Assembly (NCBI GenBank): GCA_030141605.1
Contig: JAQGDQ010000241.1
Coordinates: forward strand, 60,001 to 124,000
Source of the DNA: Tubiluchus corallicola
Taxonomy: Eukaryota > Priapulida > Priapulimorpha > Priapulimorphida > Tubiluchidae
Reading direction: 5' to 3'
Length of the DNA stretch: 64,000 nt
Part shown: positions 22,901-30,728 of the stretch, in pieces
Layout of the letters: every line of letters starts with the position of its first letter
Position numbering within the stretch: position 1 is the stretch's first letter
Notes under the pieces: generated by a model
What the model was told of the DNA's origin: nothing
The model's database searches: none
Seen by the model: only the letters and a program-made list of their open reading frames with translations
Made by a program: the position numbers and the translations under genes

Positions 22901-24258
22901 TAGGTGTGCTAAAATTTAACGTTTAGTTACTGCTTTGAGGTGATATAATCTTTAGTAAAAATGTTCTGTTTAACAGCTTGTTTTTCTCATCGAATTTTTT
23001 TCAAAAGGTTTCAGTCTGCCATATTTCAAAGATCCGTAAAAAAGTTCGATGCACACTTTCCTTTTTACCTAAATGTACTTCTCAGAATAAAATAATTGCA
23101 CCGATTTTACTACATTTAACTAAACTAGTAAAAATAATTATGGTTGGATAAATCGCTTAGTTCTTTGCTTATTATCACACCTAAACTGTCTTTCCGAATT
23201 TTTTATGATTTTTTTTCCAAAAAGCTAAATGATTATTCGTCGTCACTACTTGAGAGATTTTGAAAATATTATTAAATGTTACCTTGTAACTTCACATAGT
23301 GCATAGAATACCAAAAGAATACCAGATGGAATATGGCAGGCCCATAATAAATATACAAATAGATATTTATCTGAGAGCGTGTGAGAGAAAGCCTTTGCTG
23401 TTCTAAATAGATCACCATTTACATTACCCGTTTATGAGGCTTATCCTTAGACAGCATACTTGCTAGAAAGCTTTATCTATTAAAGTGAATTGATGTTACT
23501 GGCTTAATACATACTTTGTTTGATAGTTTGATAAAAACTGCATTACAAATTTTTATTAAAAAATCAGAACATTCACACAGACTTTTCAATCGTTATGAAG
23601 CAATTGTTGACCAAAGTACCTAAATGTCAGTGTGTCATCAAATGTGACCTTTTCCGACATCCTAAAATCATTACAGTTTGCGAAATTTGAAAATGCGTAC
23701 TGAAATTGAATGTTTTGAACTGAATGAATAAATATTAATAACAATACTAAATTCAAGAAGGCTAACACTGACTTAAAAAACAATTTTGCAGTCAAAAAAC
23801 ACGTTAAATTCTATAATTTAAGTAAATAACAGATTTTATGGTTATAAGATATATGTGTCTGCATAAAACATTAGACCCAAAAGTGACCAAAATGTGACAA
23901 CAATTGCTATCATGGCTCAGTTAAAGGCGTATTAGTTTTGTCTGTATAATCTGATAGTATTATACTAAATGTGCCATTATTGTTGTATGCCGCATTGCTA
24001 TTGTTTTTCCATTGTTGCTATGCAAAGTATTGTTTTTAAAGTATGTGAATGCAGGTGAAATCACAGATTCGCTATAATTTTACGTTAAATTACAAATGCA
24101 GCAATTAAAATGTTGTCTTTTTAGGCCGTGGTCGCGGTCGAGGTCGAGGCAGAGGCAGAGGGAGAGGACGAGGAAATAATAGGCGACGATTTGGATCCAA
24201 CCTAAGGTTCATTCGAGGAAGACCCCAAGGAGGACGATTCGTAATAGCTGCCGGATAA
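10704..24258 (+). CDS. Gene B: secreted SMB-like / 23-EGF / Arg-Gly-tail protein (exon span)
   Basis: Eleven exons: 10704-10917, 11364-11477, 11672-13315, 13992-14117, 15205-15318, 17374-17481, 18369-18506, 19787-20009, 21274-21458, 22078-22221 and 24125-24258. They sum to 3144 nt, 1047 codons plus stop. The protein opens with a signal peptide ([14 protein letters not shown]..., cleavage near TTAQ-S), then a somatomedin-B-like cysteine cluster (GRCYCDKYC...CCDDVCEVC), then 23 EGF modules and an Arg-Gly tail. All introns are phase 1 except one phase-2 intron splitting an EGF. No transmembrane helix is seen, so secretion is inferred. SMB modules in known proteins bind protein partners and EGF arrays act as spacers or ligands; the actual role here is unknown. 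Gene A is a tandem paralogue about 5 kb upstream. It is not Notch, Delta or fibrillin: no LNR, DSL or TB modules. Confidence 0.88.
11364..11477 (+). CDS. Gene B exon 2: EGF 1
   Basis: Acceptor TTCTTACAG, phase 1 in and out, 114 nt. Encodes one [15 protein letters not shown], then [13 protein letters not shown]. Too short to appear as a long open frame but fully consistent in phase with both neighbours. Confidence 0.87.
   Translation, partial: FQHATSDLVETVESVLTVEWIICVIVLAQAFMEKTVK
11672..13315 (+). CDS. Gene B exon 3: fourteen tandem EGF modules
   Basis: A 1644-nt exon entered in phase 1 after the acceptor ACTTATAG and left in phase 1 at GTAAGA. It encodes EGF 2 to 15. Modules 3-6 and 7-11 of this exon form a higher-order repeat (orders ATC, KNGQDY, QQGQDY, DRNQSPC), and modules 8/9 and 9/10 boundaries contain a perfect 114-bp tandem duplication. 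The upstream open frame beginning at 11629 runs into the intron and its ATG is not the start. Confidence 0.9.
12577..12804 (+). repeat. Perfect 114-bp in-frame tandem duplication of one EGF unit
   Basis: Bases 12577-12690 and 12691-12804 are identical base for base. Each is 38 codons, running from the middle of one EGF (PNRYSGRLC) to the middle of the next (CNC), so the join is itself a complete hybrid module. The third position shows no silent change, which marks the event as recent or homogenised. Confidence 0.95.
13992..14117 (+). CDS. Gene B exon 4: EGF 16
   Basis: Acceptor ATTTTGCAG, donor CGTAAGT, phase 1 both ends, 126 nt as in gene A exon 1011-1136. One [14 protein letters not shown], then [12 protein letters not shown]. 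Confidence 0.88.
14800..14910 (+). mobile_element. 5S rRNA-derived SINE (SINE3-like) fragment
   Basis: The stretch 14838-14904 follows the second half of metazoan 5S rRNA: TTAAGCA, CCTGGTCA, then TGGATGGGTGAC, in the order and spacing of the internal promoter (A-box, intermediate element, C-box). It diverges in the first half and has no complete 5S fold, so it is a retroposed derivative. It lies in the intron after gene B exon 4. Confidence 0.65.
15205..15318 (+). CDS. Gene B exon 5: EGF 17
   Basis: Acceptor TTTTGTTTTAG, phase 1 in and out, 114 nt. One [14 protein letters not shown], then [12 protein letters not shown]. This is the intact equivalent of the truncated gene A exon 1685-1777. 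Confidence 0.87.
15488..15634. repeat. Inverted-repeat element with hammerhead-like core sequences
   Basis: Arms AGTCTCAAAACAGA and TCTGTTTTGAGACT close the element. Inside, the plus strand has CTAGTGAG, a GCCC-ATTA-GGGC stem, CGAAAC and GTC in the order of a type I hammerhead ribozyme. The first core block is CTAGTGA where active ribozymes have CTGATGA. The minus strand carries CTGATGAG followed by AAAAC. Such cores occur in Penelope-like and related retroelements. Confidence 0.4.
16380..16914 (+). mobile_element. Non-LTR retrotransposon 3' end with cysteine-rich C-terminal motif
   Basis: The frame 16440-16631 reads [18 protein letters not shown], the C-x-C...H...C motif found near the C-terminus of several LINE reverse transcriptases, and ends at TGA. 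Upstream homology continues in another frame, so the copy carries a frameshift. The element seems to end in the CTAA repeats at 16898-16914. Confidence 0.65.
17374..17481 (+). CDS. Gene B exon 6: EGF 18
   Basis: Acceptor ATTTTTAAG with phase-1 entry, donor GGTACGT, 108 nt. One [14 protein letters not shown], then [12 protein letters not shown]. The AAG acceptor is less pyrimidine-rich than its neighbours, but phase and domain continuity support it. Confidence 0.85.
18128..18200 (+). mobile_element. tRNA-derived SINE fragment
   Basis: A good B-box (GGGTTCGATTC at 18175-18185) follows an A-box-like CAGTTCAATTGATTAG at tRNA spacing. Stem pairing is incomplete. It lies in the intron before gene B exon 7. 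Confidence 0.5.
18369..18506 (+). CDS. Gene B exon 7: EGF 19
   Basis: Acceptor TATTACAG, donor GGTAAGT, phase 1 both ends, 138 nt. One [15 protein letters not shown], then [12 protein letters not shown]. The 3' half of this exon and the start of its intron recur in decayed form at 20329-20428. Confidence 0.87.
19635..19690 (+). repeat. GAT-rich simple repeat upstream of exon 8
   Basis: GATGATGAAGACGATAAGG and neighbouring units; the same 35-base run recurs near 21680-21720 in a later intron of the same gene. Non-coding. Confidence 0.7.
19787..20009 (+). CDS. Gene B exon 8: EGF 20 and first half of EGF 21
   Basis: Acceptor GTTTTAG, phase-1 entry. It holds one whole EGF ([11 protein letters not shown] ... 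[12 protein letters not shown]), a Pro/Asp linker, and the first three cysteines of the next EGF ([12 protein letters not shown]). The donor ACAG-GTTGGT leaves phase 2, the only non-phase-1 junction of the gene. Confidence 0.84.
20329..20428 (+). pseudogene. Decayed duplicate of the 3' half of gene B exon 7 plus intron start
   Basis: About 100 bases align to 18452-18551 through the exon end and across the donor into the intron (GATAAATATTAC, GGGTGGTTTGCAGTGTGA, GGTAAGTGTCC). Two EGF cysteine codons have become serine (TGT to AGT). Splicing it in would break the frame with exon 9, so it is not counted as coding. It lies in the intron between exons 8 and 9. Confidence 0.85.
21195..21260 (+). 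repeat. GATGAC-type microsatellite before exon 9
   Basis: Imperfect ACGATGACGATGACAACG units ending about 15 bases before the acceptor. The same kind of repeat sits before exon 10. Confidence 0.75.
21274..21458 (+). CDS. Gene B exon 9: end of EGF 21 and EGF 22
   Basis: Acceptor TTTGTTTCAG joined in phase 2 completes EGF 21 ([12 protein letters not shown]), then a complete EGF ([12 protein letters not shown] ... [12 protein letters not shown]) and a basic linker. The donor GGTGAGT returns to phase 1. Confidence 0.85.
21660..22052 (+). repeat. GAT/GAC-rich simple repeat tract in intron 9
   Basis: Long imperfect GATGATGAC tract up to the acceptor of exon 10. It creates apparent frames rich in Met/Thr or Asp, and Ile/Val on the other strand; these are not genes. 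Confidence 0.8.
22078..22221 (+). CDS. Gene B exon 10: EGF 23
   Basis: Acceptor GTCTTTTTAG, donor GGTGAAT, phase 1 both ends. One EGF with a long middle loop: [14 protein letters not shown], then [12 protein letters not shown], and a basic end (NQRSRQG). The donor is weaker than others. If not spliced, the frame stops nine bases later at TAG, so a short isoform lacking the Arg-Gly tail is possible. Confidence 0.82.
22222..24124. other. Last intron of gene B
   Basis: AT-rich, with no exon-like or element-like signal that could be supported. Confidence 0.5.
24125..24258 (+). CDS. Gene B terminal exon: Arg-Gly-rich tail
   Basis: Acceptor GTCTTTTTAG, phase-1 entry, stop TAA at 24256-24258. The 44 residues begin with eight or more Gly-Arg pairs and continue in a basic Gly/Arg/Asn/Phe stretch. 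It corresponds to the tail exon of gene A but the sequences agree only in the Gly-Arg run. The intron before it is 1.9 kb. Confidence 0.82.
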
Positions 24259-24370
24259 TATCTGCGTTTTGTTCCATACAATTTAGATGACTTCACACAT
24301 GTAAATTATTACAGATTCTGCAAAATTCACTGGCTCGATGTTAAATGTTAAGCTCCAAAGTGTGGAGAAT

Positions 24371-24376
24371 ATTAAA
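24371..24376 (+). promoter_or_regulatory. Candidate polyadenylation signal of gene B
   Basis: The variant signal ATTAAA lies about 113 bases after the stop and is followed by a GT-rich run (TTGTGATTGCTGTTGTG). Confidence 0.45.
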
Positions 24377-25398
24377 GTTATTACATTCAGTTGTGATTGC
24401 TGTTGTGACTCTTTGGCTAGAGTTAAAGTACAATTCTAATTTTTATGTAAAACTTGGATCTGTAACAGGTGTTAAAGGCACAAAATAATAATTAGGATTT
24501 GGAAATAGTCTAACACTGACAAATAATATAAATCCTATGCACGGACAGTTCACTTAAACGTTACAGAATAGGCATACATAAGATTTTAAGACTTATAAAA
24601 ATATAAGATTTTATTAATAGCCGCCTTGTGAATATGTTGTAAATAGACTGAACTTAGTAGCTTCGTTAAGATGCGTCATTGATTTTTATCTCTTTAATTA
24701 TCTTTTTAAGGTCCACTGATACCCTGGTAGACACTTGTTGTCAAAATTCACTACTGACTAGCGTGATACAAAAAATGGGTTTATTTCTTTATAAACTTAC
24801 GCATTTCGCTTTGATTAGCATTGAAGCACTTCAAATTTAGCGCCGCACAGACAACTCTCGACAAAGAAAAATCGAGGAAGAAAACGGAAGTGACATCCCG
24901 TAAGGAACGACACTGCGTATGTGTGACTCTCGCTGTATTTACATATGGGCAAAGTCAACCAGTAAGCCGATAATATATACAATAACACGTTTTCCAACAT
25001 ATAAAAAATGAACCAGTATCTTTGTGACTGCAGCTGAGTGTAAGCCTGTTCAATTATCCACGAATTGGAAAATGTGGGCCGCAGCATGTTTTTGGACTTG
25101 GCACCAGCAATGTTTCGAAGTAAGTTGTATTGTTTCTAGATCCCTGCGGATGGCACTGGGCCCTACAGGTGGCGTAAAATAGGACTATTTTATACTTTCC
25201 TTTTTTCTCCAGTTTAAAAATTCATAAATTGTGGATTCATCCCACGGTCCAATTAATTATAATGATCTTCAAGTGAGATTAGAAATACGTAATTAATGAG
25301 CTCGATGACGTCTTAAATGCATCCAATGTTAGCATGTTTAAGAAACCAATAAAAGAAAAATTGCTCAAGCAATTTATTTGTAATGACAATCTTTGTAG

Positions 25399-25462
25399 GT
25401 AGACATAGCTTGGTGAAAGAACACCGCATTGGACTGATCACGAAGAAACCATACGCTGAATT
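25399..25462 (+). mobile_element. Deleted tRNA-derived SINE fragment
   Basis: ATAGCTTGGTGAAAGAACACC fits a tRNA D-arm/A-box region and is followed by GGACTGATCACGAAG and ACCATACGCTGAA. The T-arm/B-box part appears deleted. Recognised by tRNA-like layout only. Confidence 0.4.
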
Positions 25463-27112
25463 TTAATTGGTGAGCAGTGGATTCTAGACAGTCCATGCAC
25501 TAATTTTATTTCAGCATTATGTTTGGCATGTTTTACAAATGTCCGCAGCGAGGTTCGTTCGGTGGAATATAAGAACGATTTAAAGGGTGAATAAAGGGAA
25601 TTTTAAAGTCTGTTTAAAAACGATTCATGCAAAGTCATATTACTCAGCATTACATTTTTTCAAACTTTACGCAGTATTATCTAAATCTGTAGCAAACGAT
25701 TTGCCGTTAAAATAGCTGCGCCTAACGATCATGGCGGAAGGTTTAATTCACTAGTTTTAGGTAGCGTTACTGCTAAAGCAACCTCTGTATAAAATAGGAC
25801 AGCAGTATTAAATTTTCAAGAAGAATTTTTTAAGATTTACGTAGGGTGTTTACTTTTGCATTTTGAAGCAAGACATTTTATGCGCGAATATTGTGTGATA
25901 ATGTTAATACAAGCATTTCTAAATGTACATTAAAGCACAATGAACGTTTTTCGAGTGTTGGTTATGCCTTTAAATTTTGATACCTACTTTGAAGAAAAAG
26001 TGAAAAAGCTGGAATGGACCTTAACGTTTGTTTACGATGATGTTGGTGCATGAGTGAAATATTGTACCTGGCGGAAAGGTGAGTGCCACAGCAACAGTGC
26101 TGAAATTTAAAGCTTTATTATTACTCATAATTATTATGAGAAAAAATGTGGGATATGGAAGTGTTAATGTTTTACTCCTAAGCAACTGGCACCACTTCAT
26201 TGTTTGTTTGTTTAGTTGGTTAGTTAGTTTGGGTGACCTGTATGTTAGATAGCTGGCTAGTCAGACGAACTTTGGTTAGTAGGTTGCTTCCTTCATTTGT
26301 TTGTTTATTCGTCAATTTTGCATAGTCTCTGAATTCAACACTAAGAAGATAGAGAAAAATACATTTTAGCAACTTTTTGCCCAAACTTAGATAGTTACCC
26401 CACCAAATTCCATTCTTCACTCAGTTGCTATGCTACCTTCCACCGTGTAATGTGTTCACCAATGTCACCAATAATCAACAATGCGCTTACATGCTACTTC
26501 TTCCTAAACTACCTACGATATTTATCTGTTTTGAGGACTAATTTCTGTTATGGATCAGATTACTGTCTGCTCAGTCTGTAAAAGGTAAGGGACATTCGAT
26601 GTTGACAATAATGACAACTTTATGATTAATTCTTTCAACAATTTTGGACAGTTGTGCAATTTAGAAAGTGTAGATGTTTTATAGTTAAAAGCATCGTTTT
26701 AATGAGCATTAATTACTCGTAGAATCATCACTGGTGTAATAATTGCTTCGCCGTTTTGCTGTGGCATTGTTCAGGCAATATGGTTACGTTTGGCGCAACT
26801 TGTTTGTCTTCATTTACAATACCCCCAAAATTAAAATGACAGAGACTACGGGAAACAAGGAAAATTCTAGTGACTCATTTAAAAAATAAGACTGTGTTTA
26901 GTAATATAATTCAAAACGGCGTATTTACAACTTCACGGAATGGAAAAATGGAATTTTGTTTTACACGAAGAGTTTTAACAGTTTGTGGAGGAATTTCATT
27001 ACAATAAGAGAACTTTAGTAAGAAAAATTACAGATATGCAAATGGAACTTTAGTGCTCTTAAAATGGAACAACAAAGTGACAGATATAAATTTAATAATA
27101 AATGTAATGATA

Positions 27113-27245
27113 TGGAACACAATGGTCTGCTTTGTAAGTAGGGAGTTCCAAGTTCAATCTTATCTCAGGAGTGCAGCTCACACGACATCTGAATCCCTAA
27201 AGCTAGAGAAGCTACCGAGCATATTTGTAGTAAGGCAAAGTTAAA
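27113..27245 (+). mobile_element. Diverged tRNA-derived SINE
   Basis: TGGTCTGCTTTGTAAGTAGGG and a B-box-like AAGTTCAATCTT sit at tRNA spacing, followed by a non-tRNA body (CACACGACATCTGAATCCC). No functional tRNA fold. Confidence 0.4.
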
Positions 27246-27394
27246 GCAAAGAAAGAAATATGACGGTGGAGACATTATTGTGAAACATTGGACTAGTGGC
27301 GTCCTCGTGTGCAAAAAGTAAGCAGTTGGGATTTCAGTGTAGCAACGTGTATTAATTCTTATAATATACTGAATATCACAAAGAGTCTCAGCAA

Positions 27395-27556
27395 GTAAAT
27401 GTGAACGTGTGAACGGTTCAACAAGTAAATGTGAATGGCTAAACAAGTGACTGTGAATGGTTCAACAACTGAATGTGAGCGGTTCAACAAATGAATGTGA
27501 ACAGTTCAGCAAGTAAATGTGAACGGGTCAAAAAGTGAAATTGAACGGAACAGCAA
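27395..27556 (+). repeat. Minisatellite, 22-bp unit
   Basis: Six to seven imperfect units of the form GTAAATGTGAACGGTTCAACAA; the first is 30 bases, the following six exactly 22. Confidence 0.85.
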
Positions 27557-28379
27557 GTTAATGTAAATTAATGTAAATGGCGGTCGATGGTTGTAGTGGC
27601 CCGCAGCCTCAGCACAAATTATTCAGTGCCTAAAATAGAAAAAAATGGAGATGAAAATGTGGCCTAATTTGCGAGTTCTAGTCCCAAGGTCTCAATTTCA
27701 AATCTTAAATTCATCACAATTTTTAGCGTCCACTTAGCTACTAGGTTTACCATTGTTGAACAGAAACGAAAAATATTTGTATTAGCTTAAACCTGTAAAA
27801 TCCAATTGTTGAGTAGTGGCTAGTAAATATAGTAGATATTTAAATTTATTTGACATTAAATTTTGTTTATCAGCACCTCAATATTCTTGATATTGCATAC
27901 AGCCGTAAAAGAGGTGGGCTTCTAGTATGTTTGAAATAATACAGCAGACGAAGTAGGATTTGCATCCGATAAAACGACAAATGAATAATACTAATACAGT
28001 GTATTTGACTTAAAGAAATTGTAAAGCAATTTTTGGCGAAAATGTTACTCATTAATTGTACGTACCGTGCAAGAGTTACTAACTGTTGTCGACATCAGAT
28101 TTTTATTGTCCTAGAACCCATAATTATTTAAAATTGTAATACAAATATGTGAGAGTTTGACAAGCAAAAACTCGATTTATGTCAGTTTAATTTTTTGGCC
28201 TCAGTGACATTTACAGGTTGTAATTCATAGCAGCAACATTCTTTTGCTTTTAACTTTTACACAACATGTCATTTTTGTATGATGGATAATTATCTGATGT
28301 TTATCTTTGACTGAGAAATATTTATACACAAAGCACATTAAGCAATAGTGTAAGATTTAATACCAGCGCCTCCTGCCAC

Positions 28380-29190
28380 GAAGTTGAATGGGTGGCAGGG
28401 TCGCCCTCCTCAGCGTGTGCTCCCATGCCGGAGATAAGGAGCTGAGTCTGAGGGAACATTTTAAATCCAAACAGCCACACTTGATGAAATTTGTTTCCTT
28501 TGTAGCCAAGAACCTTGGATTTTGCTTTCCATTTTGGATAAAACGGAAGGTGGTAGAATCTGCACTGCTCTCGTCCATACTTTATGGGTGCGAAGGCTGG
28601 ATATGTGGCAGTGCTCGTATTGGCGAGGTTCCGTACGGCAGTACTATTAAAGCTCTACTGGGGGTTTGTACTTCTACCACAAACGACGTTTGTTTGCTAG
28701 AACTTGACAAGCTTTCACTTGAAACGAGGGTAAAAAACGTACAAAAAAAGTTTGTTTCGAAATTGGTAAACTAGTGTCACGCTATGACGGATGACCCGTT
28801 TATGCTGGTATGGAATTTATGTGAAGATACACGAACAAAGGGACACAAATATTTATATAGTGTTATGTCTACAACGGATCATGTACAGACAGATGTAGAG
28901 AGACGAAAGACTCATGTCCGAGTTTCTAATCGTACAAAATTCAAGACTTATTTGGAAATAAATCCCAATTTGTCTGTGCATCCAATGTATGGGAAGACAG
29001 AGTGACCTGAGCACAAACGTATATTCATCACAATAATAAGGGTCTCATCTGACAATTTAGCTACAGAAACAGGTCGTTGGGTAAAAATGTACCTCGTGAG
29101 CGAAGGCTGTCTTTGTGGAGAAATGCAGACAGAAGAGCATTTTTGTGCGAGTGCCTCGAAAATGCACTTCATAGATCACTGTACGCGTTA
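28380..29190 (+). mobile_element. Non-LTR retrotransposon reverse-transcriptase C-terminal remnant
   Basis: The frame 28388-28774 reads like a LINE polymerase C-terminus: KRKVVESALLSSILYGCEGW, then LSLETRVKNVQKKFVSKL. Homology-like text continues in other frames, ending in RVSSDNLATETGRW and a CLCGEMQTEEHF motif near 29135. At least two frame breaks make it dead. Compared with the other LINE remnants in the window it belongs to a different subfamily. Confidence 0.72.
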
Positions 29191-30590
29191 ATGCAAATTT
29201 ATTTGATGGAGAATTAATGTCAATTGTAAATTTCAATTTCGACTGTATGCATAGATTTTTGAATTAAATAGTATAGTTTTGTTAGCGGACATATAACCGC
29301 ATCATTGTGATTATCATATAGGTAAAATATTTGTTCATCAAATGTGAACAAATGCTTAGTTAATAGTTTCTTTCGCTTCATAGAGTTTAAAACTGAATTT
29401 GTATATATGTGTATATACCTCGTGCAGCTATGTTGGGTCAAATCGTTAGAATGATCTGGAAATCATTACCCGAGCTTTGTTCGCTGATAAAACCATCGGG
29501 TGTACGTTGATTTTTTAATTTCCGTGTAAGAAATTTTATTTGCAGAAATGAAATATCTATCTATCTCTCTACTGAAACATTTGACACTTTTCAATAAGTC
29601 ATTAAATTTAACGTTTAGGTATGGTATAGCGCGTTTTCGTTTTTTACCAGCGATGTTCAACCATTTATTGCATTTTTGAAACATTTTTTGACTTTTTGCA
29701 ATTGACGGTTGCTGAAAATGGTTGAATGTTAGCAAAGGAATTTTAGCTTTATTACTTTTTTGCCTTGTATCTATTTAAATTTTAAATTACGATCACTGTT
29801 GCTTTTATGGTTGATAATGTTTTTATTGATGTAATAATGCAAGCTGAAAAACGCGAGCTTAAGTTAAGAATAATAAAAAATTCTGATGTAGAATCAAATT
29901 AAACATGTCTTAATTTAATATGTTACGGCACTTTCTTGAAACATAGTGACACAGAATCTAATGTGTAATATTTGTCCATCGGCAAATTTGAAACAAAAGT
30001 TCAGTAACAAATTGTAAAATTTCTTATCAAAGACGTGAAATATGCAACTCGAATAGTATCCTTTTAAATGAGAATTTAAAGATTTTCGAATGAACTTCCG
30101 AATCATTAATGAAAAAAGCAGTCTCGCAAATATAGTGCATGTTAGTTGATTTTGTTTTACAGTAAAAACACCAATATAATGTCATTTGCTTAAAAACTGT
30201 GCACAGCTTAATTGGGCTGCTAACACGCCGTTGTTAACGTTTTAGCGATAAAGAACTTTATATATTTTTTGTATTTGTAGTGGCGAATCATTTGATTCCA
30301 TTACTTAAGGCTCAAATTGAATTTCAACATTCAATGCTCACTCTTGTTTTAGTTAGGCCTTCTGCCCTTGTGACAAAGTTAGACACAATAGTATCTAATT
30401 TTAATTTTATTATTATTACTTATTACAGTAGTAACAATAATAGCAAACATTGTAAAAATTAATTGTTAGGCTGCTACACGCGGAGCTGCTTACTGCGATT
30501 GCACATTCAGTGTACGTAGTGGCGTGCGCGTGAAAACGAAGCCAATGGGCAAAATAGTAGGTACGATACTGCAATGTTCTACGTAGAAAA

Positions 30591-30728
30591 ATGGAGTCGC
30601 TACAGACTTTACTAGCTTATGATTCCTTTGCAGATCACATTATTTATTACGGATTATGGTTAGGTGCTGTATTTCAGTTGGTATGCATCGGAGCTATTTT
30701 TTTCATAAAAGATCCAGAAGACAAAAAG
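30591..30728 (+). CDS. MANBAL: MANBAL-like exon 1 (membrane segment)
   Basis: ATG followed by 46 codons to the donor AAG-GTAATC, phase 0. Contains the conserved YGLxLGAxFQLxC core of the family. Confidence 0.8.

Larger units (their letters stand above)
24259..30590. other. Intergenic region between gene B and the MANBAL-like gene
   Basis: No supported gene. It holds the gene B 3' UTR, SINE fragments at 25399-25462 and 27113-27245, a 22-bp minisatellite at 27395-27556 and a LINE fragment at 28380-29190. The rest is AT-rich sequence without recognisable features. 30480-30590 is locally GC-richer, with a CCAATGGG motif at 30542, and should include the promoter of the next gene. Confidence 0.55.

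Noticed and set aside
10704-24258. Identity as Notch, Delta/Jagged or fibrillin
   Set aside because: No LNR, DSL or TB modules, no transmembrane helix, and few calcium-binding EGF signatures; only generic EGF similarity remains.
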